From: Dictyobacter kobayashii
GTDB taxonomy: Bacteria; Chloroflexota; Ktedonobacteria; Ktedonobacterales; Ktedonobacteraceae
Length of the DNA: 64,000 bases
NCBI RefSeq assembly: GCF_003967555.1
Contig: NZ_BIFS01000001.1
Span: 2,170,001-2,234,000 of the forward strand
Direction of reading: 5' to 3'
How positions within the stretch are numbered: the stretch's first letter is position 1; every line of letters begins with the position of its first letter. The notes under the pieces are model-generated. The model saw only the letters and a list, made by a program, of their open reading frames with translations. It was not told the origin of the DNA and did not search any database. The translations under genes were made by a program, and so were the position numbers. Shown here piece after piece: positions 1 through 8,122 of this stretch.

Positions 1-110
1 TCCATAACAATCTAAAAGGGGCACCTTTCCATAACAATCTAAAAGGGCACCTTTCCATAAATTTATAGTAGTGCTTTTTCCACAACACTATAAAAAAGTA
101 GTGCTTTCCC
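1..110. repeat. short direct repeats at window edge
   Basis: A 26-27 bp unit beginning TCCATAACAATCTAAAAGGG occurs at 1 and 28, with a third partial copy at 54. A second short motif, GTAGTGCTTT, occurs twice between 67 and 108. The array runs off the left edge, so its full size is unknown. No coding sequence is evident. Confidence 0.6.
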
Positions 111-112
111 TT

Positions 113-174
113 AAATTTAATATGAAGTGCAAAAAATGTGCGAATGCACATTTTTTGCACTTCATATTAAATTT
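113..174. terminator. 29-bp perfect hairpin downstream of the glycosyltransferase
   Basis: Arms 113-141 and 146-174 are perfectly complementary with a GAAT loop at 142-145. It lies about 30 bp beyond the stop codon of the minus-strand glycosyltransferase, so it probably terminates that operon. Its inner part has the A-run/TGTGC core seen in several other gene-end palindromes in this window. Confidence 0.7.
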
Positions 175-203
175 GGATTCGGGCGCGCATGCGCACGCAC
201 CCA

Positions 204-1300
204 TCAACGCACAGAACGCAAATAAACCTTTTCATGCGCATCCAGCATACGCTGCAGCGAAAAATTAGCCTCGGCATAGGCACGGCAATACTCACGGGAG
301 AGAGAAGAGAGCTGCTGCACCGTCAGAGCCGCCTGAACACAATCACCAGGCGGAACTAAAAAGCCCGTCTTCCCATCCTCGATTACTTCGGGAGTGGCAC
401 CACGCCGGAAAGCGATTACCGGGGTGCCGGTCGCCATAGCTTCCACAGGGGTCAGTCCAAAGGGCTCGTCCCAGGCAATTGGGAATAGCAGGCCCTGCAC
501 TTCGCCCATTAGTTTCCAGAGAGTGGCATGATCCAATTGACCCAGGTAGGTAAGCTGATCCTGATTGCGCGCAATGCGAGGCAGGATACGCTCTTCGTGG
601 TAACTGCGATCGTAGATCCCGCCGGCTAAGATCAAACGCCGCCCAGCCTGTTCCGCGATATCAATCGCCTGCTCCACACCTTTCTCAGGTGTGATGCGCC
701 CGGCGAATAAGAGGGGCGCGTCCGAGGACACTATAGGAGAAAAAGGAATCGCTTCGATATCCAGCCCATTATAAATAACATGATCAAAGGAACAATAGGC
801 GGCATAATCCTGGGCACAGGCCTCAGAAACGGTAATCAGGCCCACTGGATGTTGCTGGCGCTCCAGAACGCTTAGAACGTTATTGACCTCGGGCGAGATG
901 GCGGGCAGGTGGACAGTGTGCAAAACCGGAATGGTCGTTACCAGGGTGCTACAGGCAAAACTGGGCCAGTCAAAGGATGGGCATGAATAACATCAAATTC
1001 ATGTGCTCGCTGCCGCAATTGCAGGAAAAGCTCCAGAAAAATATTGGCCTGAGCCATAAAACCTGGATCGAGCGCTTGCTCTTTACCCGGTTCAGCAAAA
1101 CTGGATGGCGACACATGTTCGGGCACTGCTATGGGTTCAATATGAATACCCGGCACATGTGAGCCTTCACGAGCGAACAGGGTCACCTGGTGTCCGCGCT
1201 CTACCATCCCCAGGGCCAGGTCGGCAACGACGGCCTGCGAACCACCGGTGAACGGCTGCACAATGGGCGTCACCAGTGGTGCCACCAGAGCTATTCTCAT
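204..1300 (-). pseudogene. GT4-family glycosyltransferase, frameshifted (probably intact in the organism)
   Basis: A retaining GT-B glycosyltransferase, transferring a sugar from a nucleotide-sugar donor. The N-terminal part (1300-938) carries the GGSQAVVADLA acceptor-side motif. The C-terminal part (923-204) carries GRITPEKG and the donor-binding EX7E motif EPFGLTPVE. The halves are in different frames: reading stops at 938, but one extra base in the AAA run at 972-974 joins ..IHAHP to FDWPSFACSTLVTT and HTVHLPAI without gap, giving about 365 residues, normal for GT4. The ATG overlaps the stop of the upstream PTPS gene (ATGA at 1297-1300), so the two are co-transcribed. That pairing suggests a pterin acceptor, as for cyanobacterial tetrahydrobiopterin glucosyltransferase; this is inference. 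A generic cell-surface sugar transferase is the alternative. Confidence 0.8.
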
Positions 1301-1734
1301 GCTATCCCTGCTTCCAGCGCATCAGTATGCTCACCACGATAGCTAGCGCTATTATTCTCTGTCTCGTGGAGCGTGACCTCATAGAGTAAGCCAGTTGGAA
1401 AGCCACGTTCCAGGCGCTCCCAGAATTTAATGGCCAGCATCTCGGCGGTTGGGATCACGCCTTCTAACCAGGGCACATCATAATTGAGATGCTTATGATC
1501 CACCCAATCCACTACCTGCTCATTGGTAATCTTTTTCATATCGGTCAGGTTCATGACCATGCCGGTCTTTGGATCTGGCTGCCCATGCACTGTAACTTCT
1601 AGAATATAGTTATGTCCATGTCCATTTGGGTTCGCGCATTTATCGTAAATTTGATAGTTTTCTTCTTCAGTGAGATGATTGCTCCATAGGCGATGTGCCG
1701 CGCTAAAAGTGACGCGCCGGGTCAGATAGACCAT
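1297..1734 (-). CDS. 6-pyruvoyl-tetrahydropterin synthase (PTPS)
   Basis: A 145-residue PTPS/QueD-family enzyme. Zinc ligands are His14 (SAAHR), His39 and His41 (NGHGHNY). The catalytic Cys33 sits in CANPNGHGHNY, followed by Asp79-His80 (DHKHL) and the substrate Glu in LHETENN. The spacing Cys-x5-HGH matches pterin-type PTPS (animal CNNPNGHGHNY) rather than the Cys-x3-HGH of QueD, so 7,8-dihydroneopterin triphosphate to 6-pyruvoyl-tetrahydropterin is the likelier reaction. A queuosine role cannot be excluded, since tgt lies 34 kb away. AAGGAA precedes the ATG. The gene overlaps the downstream glycosyltransferase by 4 bp. An SDR reductase lies about 600 bp upstream on the same strand. Confidence 0.85.
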   Translation of the reverse strand: MVYLTRRVTFSAAHRLWSNHLTEEENYQIYDKCANPNGHGHNYILEVTVHGQPDPKTGMVMNLTDMKKITNEQVVDWVDHKHLNYDVPWLEGVIPTAEMLAIKFWERLERGFPTGLLYEVTLHETENNSASYRGEHTDALEAGIA

Positions 1735-1789
1735 ATGGTTCCTTCTTTCTCTCTATCTTAAGGCCTTTGTATTCATTCCGGTACTTTTC

Positions 1790-2075
1790 TCGCGCCGCCT
1801 GCGGCGGCGAGAGGGGAAGAGGATTTTGTTGGGGGCACCCCAAACCCCGGCCATGGGACTGACGTCCCCCGGCACCCCCTCTGATCTGGCGTGGCCGGCA
1901 AGCTTCAAAAGGGCATTGGGAATATCCCAAACCCCGGCCTTGGGACTGACGTCCCCCGGCACTCCCTCTGATCTGACGTGGCCGGCAAGCTTCAAAAGGG
2001 CAGTCGGGATACCCAAAAACCCGGCCTTGAGACTGTCGTCCCCCGGCACTCCCTGTCAGGTGTCCTTCGGCAAAA
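1790..2075. repeat. 87-bp tandem repeat, about 2.6 copies
   Basis: Units start at 1842, 1929 and (degenerate, partial) 2016. Each begins AAACCCCGGCC..GGGACTG and contains ACGTCCCCCGGCAC and AAGCTTCAAAAGGGCA. The 87-bp period keeps reading frames open through the array, so long ORFs appear on both strands, but they have no start signal and are probably not genes. The array is preceded by a GC-rich hairpin (1789-1813) and a GGGGGCACCCC stretch resembling repeats near 50.3 kb. The remaining 260 bp to the SDR stop show nothing recognisable. Confidence 0.8.
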
Positions 2076-2337
2076 TTTGTTGCTACAATCTACAAGATTG
2101 CAAAGCGTCTATTTATTCCCAATATCTCTCTACTTTGGCGTATCGTGCCTCTTCCACCTCTGCCAGAGAGCCAGAATGTTTTTTTAATACTCTCTACTAT
2201 TGACGTTTAGCAGGCATGTTCAGGATACTCAGCAGGGGTTATCTTTACTTTATTACGTTTAACCGGCCCAATAAAATAGACCGGTGCCAGCTATCCTCGT
2301 GTAGCAAGCACCGGGAGTGTATGTGGTTTGGTGGATC

Positions 2338-3051
2338 TTATGCGTTGGTGAAGAGCTCGATGTTGCTGCCGCTGAACATGCGCCCGCTATCCGAGGCCAG
2401 GTAGACCAGGATCTCGGCCAGTTCATCGGCGCTCATACCTGCCTTCAGGTGGGGGGCAGCCTGGCGTAGCATTTCGGTATCGACCGCTCCCGGACTGACG
2501 GCGCAAACGCGAATGTTGTGCGGCTTGCCCTCGACGGCCAGGATCTCGGTCAACCCTGCGATACCCGACTTGGAGACATTGTAGGCGCTCATGCCAGGAA
2601 ACTTCTCAACGCCTTTGACGCCTGAGAGGGAGGAGATATTAATGATGACACCTTGCTGCTGCTCCATCATCAGGCGGAAAGCCTCGCGGCAACACAAGAA
2701 TGTGCCGCGTAGATTGATGTTGATCACCTGGTCCCAGGTAGCGGTCTCCATTTCGGCAAATGGCTTCACGGCCACAATAGCGGCGCAGTTGATCAAGATA
2801 TCCAGACGACCATAGGTGTCTTTGATATGCTGGAAAAGGACCTGCACATCCTCCTCATGGGAAACATCACCGACAAAGGCCACGGCCTGACCACCATTAT
2901 GGGTAATCTCGGCCACGGCTTCGTCTAGCTGCGCGCGGGTGCGGCTGAACAGGATAACCCGGGCACCAGCCTGTGCCAGCAAACGGGCGGTCGCACGCCC
3001 AACTCCACGTCCAGCACCAGTAATTAAAGCGACTTTATTGTTCATATTCAT
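2338..3051 (-). CDS. SDR-family NAD(P)-dependent oxidoreductase
   Basis: A 237-residue classical short-chain dehydrogenase. The Rossmann TGAGRGVG is at residues 11-18, GDV follows beta-4, then NCAA, then the catalytic Ser in NISSLSG and Tyr/Lys in YNVSK. The C-terminus LFTNA is short. FabG-like reductases and sepiapterin reductase-like enzymes share this fold and the sequence does not separate them. PTPS and a glycosyltransferase downstream on the same strand make a pterin reductase worth testing. A perfect TATAAT ends 5 nt before the ATG and no Shine-Dalgarno is visible, so the transcript may be leaderless. An alternative ATG lies 6 nt downstream. Confidence 0.8.
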   Translation of the reverse strand: MNMNNKVALITGAGRGVGRATARLLAQAGARVILFSRTRAQLDEAVAEITHNGGQAVAFVGDVSHEEDVQVLFQHIKDTYGRLDILINCAAIVAVKPFAEMETATWDQVININLRGTFLCCREAFRLMMEQQQGVIINISSLSGVKGVEKFPGMSAYNVSKSGIAGLTEILAVEGKPHNIRVCAVSPGAVDTEMLRQAAPHLKAGMSADELAEILVYLASDSGRMFSGSNIELFTNA

Positions 3052-3171
3052 ACTTGATTATAGCAGCCCGGGATGCCAGAAGAGGAGAGATTGAGACAAC
3101 TGTTGAAAAAAATGGTCAGTGATCGCTCTGCTCCACATTACGTAAGCAGGGGTCACTGATCATTAAGCAGG

Positions 3172-4047
3172 CTAGTGCACAAAGATGAAGAAGAGTAAGG
3201 CGAACAGGCCAGCCACACAGCAGTAGACAGCAAAGGGATAGAGGCGGCCGTTTTCAAAGTATTTCAGCAAAAATTTTGTGCTCAGGAAAGCAGCAATACC
3301 TGCCACGACCATGCCTAACAGCACCAGTCCCAGTACTGAGGCCGATTGCCCAAAGAGCTGCGGCACTTCCAGGAGCGCGGCGGCCCCGATCAAAGGCGTG
3401 CCAAGCAGGAAAGAATAGCGCGCTGCATCTTCGTGATTGAGGCGTACACCTAAACCGGCGACGATGGTAGATCCTGAGCGCGAGATGCCAGGAATCAGCG
3501 CCAGCGATTGGGCCAGGCCAACCAGCACAGCCTCTTTCCAGGTCAATGAAGAGAGTGGTCGACTGGCTCCTTGCTGCTGCAATGGAAGGGAGCTTTTTCT
3601 GGTCTCGGCTCGGCGGCGCAGGATTTCACCCCCGAACAAGATCAGGCCGTTAACAAACAAAAACGTGGCCGCGATAATTGGTGAGGCAAACAGCTCCTTC
3701 AGTGGATTTTCCAGAAAGACGCCCAGCAGACCCGCAGGAATACAGCCAATAATGATCAGCCAGCTAACCCATGAATCTGTCCCGGTCTGCACTTCGCCCT
3801 TTTTGATGCTATCCACCAATGTCAGCACAACGCCCAGCCAATCGCGCCAGAAGTAGATCACCAGCGCGATACTGGTCCCCAGATGAAGGGCCACGATCAG
3901 CGGCAAGAAGTGCTTATCACGTACCAGGTCACCCCAGTGGAGCAATCCCGGGATAATCACTGTATGTCCCAGGCTACTGATGGGAAACAGTTCTGTGACC
4001 CCTTGCAACAAAGCTAAAAAGAGGGTTTGCCAGAACGATAGGTTCAT
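3172..4047 (-). CDS. uppP: undecaprenyl-diphosphate phosphatase
   Basis: A 291-residue polytopic membrane enzyme that recycles undecaprenyl diphosphate to the monophosphate carrier for peptidoglycan and other envelope polymers. The two family signatures are present: GVTELFPISSLGH (residues 16-28; the usual form is TEFLPISSxGH) and PGISRSGST near residue 190. At least seven hydrophobic segments are visible. The ATG overlaps the stop of the upstream small membrane gene (ATGA, 4044-4047). The operon diverges from the OmpR-type two-component system, with paired repeat sites in between that could serve both promoters. UppP loss or overproduction is known to affect bacitracin resistance. Confidence 0.92.
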   Translation of the reverse strand: MNLSFWQTLFLALLQGVTELFPISSLGHTVIIPGLLHWGDLVRDKHFLPLIVALHLGTSIALVIYFWRDWLGVVLTLVDSIKKGEVQTGTDSWVSWLIIIGCIPAGLLGVFLENPLKELFASPIIAATFLFVNGLILFGGEILRRRAETRKSSLPLQQQGASRPLSSLTWKEAVLVGLAQSLALIPGISRSGSTIVAGLGVRLNHEDAARYSFLLGTPLIGAAALLEVPQLFGQSASVLGLVLLGMVVAGIAAFLSTKFLLKYFENGRLYPFAVYCCVAGLFALLFFIFVH

Positions 4048-4292
4048 GCACGCTTCTCCTCTTGAGTAGCCGCTTGTATCGCACTAGCAGACCTGGGTCG
4101 CGTCACCAGGGCCACAATGACACAGATTACAGCCAGGGCAAAAAAGGCGAAGGCATGGGTAGGATGGGAGTGGGTAGCATCGTGTGTCACAAGTATATGG
4201 TTATAGCCAGGAACGATATAGTAGATGCTCACGCCAATACAAATGATAGCGGCGACAATCGCCCCCCAAAAGAGGGTCCGTTTATTGTTCAT
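4044..4292 (-). CDS. small two-helix membrane protein upstream of uppP
   Basis: An 82-residue protein with two hydrophobic segments (about residues 6-27 and 44-63) separated by a His-rich polar stretch (THDATHSHPTH), ending in a basic/acidic tail. Function unknown. The ATG at 4292 (MNNKRTLFWG) is preferred because AGGAA stands 10 nt upstream. A longer reading from 4328 is possible but lacks such a site. Its stop overlaps the uppP start, so it is translationally coupled to uppP. Confidence 0.65.
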   Translation of the reverse strand: MNNKRTLFWGAIVAAIICIGVSIYYIVPGYNHILVTHDATHSHPTHAFAFFALAVICVIVALVTRPRSASAIQAATQEEKRA

Positions 4293-4415
4293 TATACGTA
4301 TGTTCCTTTCTTCGTTATGCGAACACATTTGACCTTTGTAAGATGAGTAGAAATAATGTACCCTGCGTTAAGCAAACATTACTTTTTATATTTACTCCTC
4401 TACTCTAGTAACTTC

Positions 4416-4481
4416 ATATGAGATGAATATGAGAGTAAAAATCGACAGGACAAATGGGGGGTTGCTCATATTTATCTCATC
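4416..4481. promoter_or_regulatory. paired 11-bp direct repeats, candidate response-regulator sites
   Basis: ATATGAG occurs at 4416 and 4427, exactly 11 bp apart. In inverse orientation CTCATAT lies at 4465 and CTCATCG at 4476, again 11 bp apart. Together they form an inverted pair of direct repeats in the 248-bp region between uppP and the response-regulator gene. OmpR-family dimers typically bind head-to-tail half-sites with an 11-bp period, so autoregulation and control of the uppP operon are plausible. Confidence 0.6.
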
Positions 4482-4539
4482 GACCCTTGCTATGATAGGG
4501 AAAAGATGAGCATGTGTTGATCTGTTGAAAGGAGCTATT

Positions 4540-5217
4540 GTGCGTCTATTAGTCGTGGAAGATCATCCTGCACTGGGTCCTGATCTCAAGAAAGGGCTGG
4601 AGCGTTGCCATTATCTGGTAGATCTGGTCACCAATGGCGAGGATGCGCTGGCTCGCGAAAGCGACGTTCCCTATGATCTGATTATTCTCGATATCCTACT
4701 TCCCGGTCTGGATGGTCGCGAGGTCTGCCGGCGTTTACGTGAGATGCACCAGCAGGTGCCGATCCTATTTCTCACCGCGCTTGGCACAGTTGACGATCGT
4801 ATCCAGGGACTTGACCTGGGTGCGGATGACTATCTGAGCAAGCCCTTTGATTTTCGTGAACTCGAAGCTCGGGTACGCGCTCTCCTGCGCCGTAACAGCT
4901 CCACCAGAACGCCGGTTCTGAGCTTCCAGGATATTACCCTGGATACCCGTACCCACGAAGCACGGAGGGGCGAGCGGCTGATCGCGCTTTCAAGCAAAGA
5001 ATACACCTTGCTGCATTTTTTTATGAGCCATCCCCGTGAAATTTTGAGTCGCACCACAATAGCCGAGCACGTCTGGGACTATGATGCCGAACAGTTTTCA
5101 AATGTGATTGAGGTCTATGTCCGCTATCTGCGCAATAAGCTTTGCGCGGCTGGCGAACCCAATCTCATTCAGACTGTGCGGGGCTCCGGTTATCAACTAA
5201 AGGAGCCTATCCAATGA
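4540..5217 (+). CDS. OmpR/PhoB-family response regulator
   Basis: A 225-residue two-component regulator. Receiver domain residues 1-118: acidic pocket Glu7-Asp8, phospho-acceptor Asp51 (LIILDILLPG), switch Thr in LFLTAL, Lys in YLSKP. Winged-helix DNA-binding domain residues about 128-222, ending TVRGSGYQL. The GTG at 4540 is chosen because AAAGGAG precedes it by 6 nt; an in-frame TTG 15 nt earlier has no ribosome site. The stop overlaps the ATG of the kinase gene, so the pair is one operon. The signal is unknown; divergence from uppP suggests envelope stress or lipid-carrier status. Confidence 0.92.
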   Translation: MRLLVVEDHPALGPDLKKGLERCHYLVDLVTNGEDALARESDVPYDLIILDILLPGLDGREVCRRLREMHQQVPILFLTALGTVDDRIQGLDLGADDYLSKPFDFRELEARVRALLRRNSSTRTPVLSFQDITLDTRTHEARRGERLIALSSKEYTLLHFFMSHPREILSRTTIAEHVWDYDAEQFSNVIEVYVRYLRNKLCAAGEPNLIQTVRGSGYQLKEPIQ

Positions 5218-6713
5218 TCGCCTTGCTACGTCGCTCTTTTCCTTTCAGTTTACGTCTGCAAGTAGCAGCCTGGTATACAATCGCCTTTGCCATCCTCTTG
5301 CTACTCACGGGAGCACTATTTTATAAATATCTGGAGAGCTCTTTGGAGGCCAGTGTAGATACTGACCTGCAGATTCGCGCGCAGCAGATTGCCAGCGATC
5401 TCGTTATCCAGAATGGAACGCTACGCTTCCACGATGTTGTTGGTGATCTACCTGGATTTGGGACGCCGCTACAGCAGTCTGCACCGCAGGCTGTCGATGT
5501 CAATGCGGGTGCCCTGGTGCGCCTGGCAGATGCCCAGGGGAAAATATTGGGCGAGACCTCAGCCTTTCACACTTTGCACGTGCCGGGCATCAGTATCACA
5601 CAACCTTTGCATGGAGAGCCATGGCAAGGAACCGTGATAGCGGAGAAAGATACAGAGGTACGCCTCTACAGTCGAACATTAACCAGTCAGGGAAAACCGC
5701 TGGCTGTAATTCAAGTCGGGCAATCACTAGAACACTTACACAGCTTACTTCATCGTCTGGTAGCTGCATTGCTGGCGGTTGGCTTCCTGGTTTTACTGAT
5801 TGCTGCAGCCGGTAGCTACTGGTTGGCGGCGCGCTCATTTGCGCCGATGCAGCGGCTAGCCGCGACGGCCAGGAAAATCCAGGCGGGCGACCTTCATCAG
5901 CGCATCCAGGTACCTCCGGTGCGTGACGAAATGCAATACCTGGCCATTACACTCAATGAGATGTTGGAATCGCTAGAAGAGTCATTTTCCCGCCAGCGCC
6001 GCTTCGTCGCCGATGCTTCTCATGAATTACGTACACCGGTAGCAGTGATCCGTAATAAAGCAGGTATCGCCCTGCTGGACACCCCTCAACTAGATGAAGC
6101 AGTCACTGTACTACAGGAAATACATAGTGAGACGGAGCGCCTGAGCCTGCTCCTCAACGACCTCCTAACCCTGGCTAAAGGTGACGAGGGGCAGGCCCGT
6201 TTTGAGCATGAGGTCGTCCAGCTGGATGTATTGGTAGAAACAGTGGCCGCCACCACCGAGGTCCTGGCCCAGGAACGCAATATTCAGGTCGAGGTGCAGG
6301 CTCCCCAACCGGTCACCTTGATTGGTGACGAGGCCCGCCTGATTCAAGTCGTTATGAACCTGCTCGACAACGCCATCCGCTATACCAATCCGGGAGGCCA
6401 TATCTGGATAGCAGTGGATCAAACAGCCTCAACCGCCAGCCTGACAGTGCGCGATACGGGCATCGGTATGACGCCAGAACATAGCGCCCGGATCTTCGAG
6501 CGCTTCTATCGTGTTGACCCGGCACGCGAAAGAACCAGTAACAATAGTAATGGCCTGGGACTTGCCATCGTGGATTGGATTGTGCGCACCCATGGTGGAT
6601 CAATCCAGGTTGAAAGCCAGCCCGGGCAAGGGTCCTGCTTCACGATCCAGTTACCGCGATACAGAAACAACGAAACAGAGATCAGCAACTTGTTGAATGA
6701 GGTAAAGCTCTGA
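5214..6713 (+). CDS. HAMP-containing sensor histidine kinase
   Basis: A 499-residue partner of the preceding regulator. Transmembrane helices lie at about residues 15-40 and 176-203, enclosing an extracytoplasmic sensor of about 135 residues with no recognisable fold. HAMP about 204-256; HisKA with phospho-acceptor His270 in DASHELRTP; HATPase_c with N box NLLDNAIRYT, G1 box DTGIGM, F box FERFYR and G2 box NGLGLAIV. The ATG at 5214 overlaps the regulator stop and has AGGAG 8 nt upstream; a longer frame reaching to 5142 is only read-through inside the regulator gene. Confidence 0.92.
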   Translation: MIALLRRSFPFSLRLQVAAWYTIAFAILLLLTGALFYKYLESSLEASVDTDLQIRAQQIASDLVIQNGTLRFHDVVGDLPGFGTPLQQSAPQAVDVNAGALVRLADAQGKILGETSAFHTLHVPGISITQPLHGEPWQGTVIAEKDTEVRLYSRTLTSQGKPLAVIQVGQSLEHLHSLLHRLVAALLAVGFLVLLIAAAGSYWLAARSFAPMQRLAATARKIQAGDLHQRIQVPPVRDEMQYLAITLNEMLESLEESFSRQRRFVADASHELRTPVAVIRNKAGIALLDTPQLDEAVTVLQEIHSETERLSLLLNDLLTLAKGDEGQARFEHEVVQLDVLVETVAATTEVLAQERNIQVEVQAPQPVTLIGDEARLIQVVMNLLDNAIRYTNPGGHIWIAVDQTASTASLTVRDTGIGMTPEHSARIFERFYRVDPARERTSNNSNGLGLAIVDWIVRTHGGSIQVESQPGQGSCFTIQLPRYRNNETEISNLLNEVKL

Positions 6714-6719
6714 TATAAT
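6691..6719 (+). promoter_or_regulatory. extended -10 promoter candidate for the DUF4388 gene
   Basis: TGATATAAT at 6711-6719 is an extended -10 element (TG-n-TATAAT). The -35 region is poor (TGTTGA at 6691, 17-bp spacer). It overlaps the end of the kinase gene and lies 128 bp ahead of the next gene. A GCTCTG/CAGAGC palindrome straddles the -10 box and could be an operator. Confidence 0.4.
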
Positions 6720-6846
6720 GCAGAGCATAGGCTTATGTACTGAGAAGGTTTAATGCGGAAATTGCAGATTTTTTCTAAATACGCCTTAAATATATTTGCA
6801 TAACGATCCATATAACCAGGCGCACTGCTAGCACATGGGGGAGAGA

Positions 6847-8109
6847 ATGAATACAGGCACCGTCTTGTCTGGTAATCTGAAAGATTTTGGCCTCGTCGAA
6901 ATCCTACAAATTGTAGAGCTTGGAGGCATGACGGGTGCGATTCATCTCAAACAGAGTACGGGGCGCATGGGTATCCTTTATTTTAATGAAGGAAAATTGG
7001 CGAATGCGACAGAGTTAGATCCAGGTGCTCTGGCTCTGGGCGATGTATTGCAACAACTGGGTATGACGACCTATCACCATATCGAAGAGGCCTATGCCCA
7101 ACAGCTGCAAGATCCACTGGGCAAGCGCATTGGTGAACGCCTCGTCATGATGAATGTAATCACCGAGCAACAGTTGCGTGAAGCCCTGCGCATTAAAACG
7201 CTCTGGACTGCTCGTGAGCTTTCCATGTGGGGCGATGGCTATTACGAGTTTATTGCCAGCCCTAATGTACAGAAATTGCTCCCCTACGGTGAGGCATCCC
7301 TGGATATCGAGGTAGTGCGCGCCACAATGGAAATGGTGCGTTACAGTGATGAATGGCAGGAATTGACAAATGTACTCCCACAGGGTATGCGTACCATGTT
7401 ACAACTGGCACCGGCCATTCCCTATGCGATGCGCTTTGATATTCGCAGCCTGGAACTATTCACCCATGTCAATCTATATCGGCGTGTGCGGCGCATCGCC
7501 AGTGCCCTACGTCGGCCTGAGCTGGATGTGGCCCGCGAACTGGGTCAACTGGCTCAGCAGCGCTTCCTCCTCCCTGTCTATCAAGAGGCTCAACACCTCA
7601 ATGGGCATAAAGTTCGCCTACCCGATCCCGCCGAGAAACTGCGCCTGGAGAACTTCGAGCTACTCAATTTGATTAGCCGTATGGAGCAGGAGTGGGAAAC
7701 CAAACACACACCAACCGAGCAACTTTCGACACTGGTGACCTTTATCAACTGGACCATGGATGCGCTGGCTGAAACCTGCCGCGTCAATGGGGTCGATCTG
7801 GATGCCAGGACCCTGCATACCTTGATGGTTAATGAGAATCTCTGGCACATGGGAAGTTATGAGTTCCGCGTCGACCAGAATCATATCGACGTTGAGAACT
7901 TCACAGCACTCTGCTATGAAATCCTCAACGGCGACATTAAAAAAGCGGCTGGTTTCTATGACGAGGCCTCAATGGTTCTCCAACGCTTACTCAGTTGCAT
8001 CTTTGAAATGATTAATGGGCGCGTTGCTAATCCACGTGAGCGAATCGAGAATCAAGAAGTCTGGGAGGCCATGTTTGATCAATTTGCCCTCCAGCGTGGC
8101 GATGCCTAG
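6847..8109 (+). CDS. DUF4388 (PATAN-type) domain protein
   Basis: A 420-residue cytosolic protein. Residues 1-100 match DUF4388: SGNLKDFGLVEILQIVELG, then MTGAIHLKQS and GILYFNEGKLANA. A helical segment with repeated IGERLVMMNVITEQQLREAL follows, resembling the type IV pilus/secretion ATPase N-terminal fold often joined to DUF4388. The remainder is helical and unrecognised. DUF4388 proteins in other bacteria are linked to signalling and gliding or pilus control; no effector domain is seen here. The ATG at 6847 is preferred over 6835 because GGGGGAGAGA directly precedes it. The gene follows a two-component operon but has its own candidate promoter. Confidence 0.75.
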   Translation: MNTGTVLSGNLKDFGLVEILQIVELGGMTGAIHLKQSTGRMGILYFNEGKLANATELDPGALALGDVLQQLGMTTYHHIEEAYAQQLQDPLGKRIGERLVMMNVITEQQLREALRIKTLWTARELSMWGDGYYEFIASPNVQKLLPYGEASLDIEVVRATMEMVRYSDEWQELTNVLPQGMRTMLQLAPAIPYAMRFDIRSLELFTHVNLYRRVRRIASALRRPELDVARELGQLAQQRFLLPVYQEAQHLNGHKVRLPDPAEKLRLENFELLNLISRMEQEWETKHTPTEQLSTLVTFINWTMDALAETCRVNGVDLDARTLHTLMVNENLWHMGSYEFRVDQNHIDVENFTALCYEILNGDIKKAAGFYDEASMVLQRLLSCIFEMINGRVANPRERIENQEVWEAMFDQFALQRGDA

Positions 8110-8122
8110 CGGCACCTGGCTA

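Noticed and set aside
1..60. CRISPR-like repeats at the window edge
   Set aside because: The 26-27 bp units are directly adjacent without unique spacers and no cas genes are present.
1297..1734. Calling the PTPS gene queD
   Set aside because: Cys-x5-HGH spacing and flanking sequence match pterin-type PTPS; a queuosine role remains possible but is not the best reading.
1753..2203. Open frames on both strands across the 87-bp repeats
   Set aside because: They stay open only because the period is a multiple of three; there are no ribosome sites and composition is that of the repeat.
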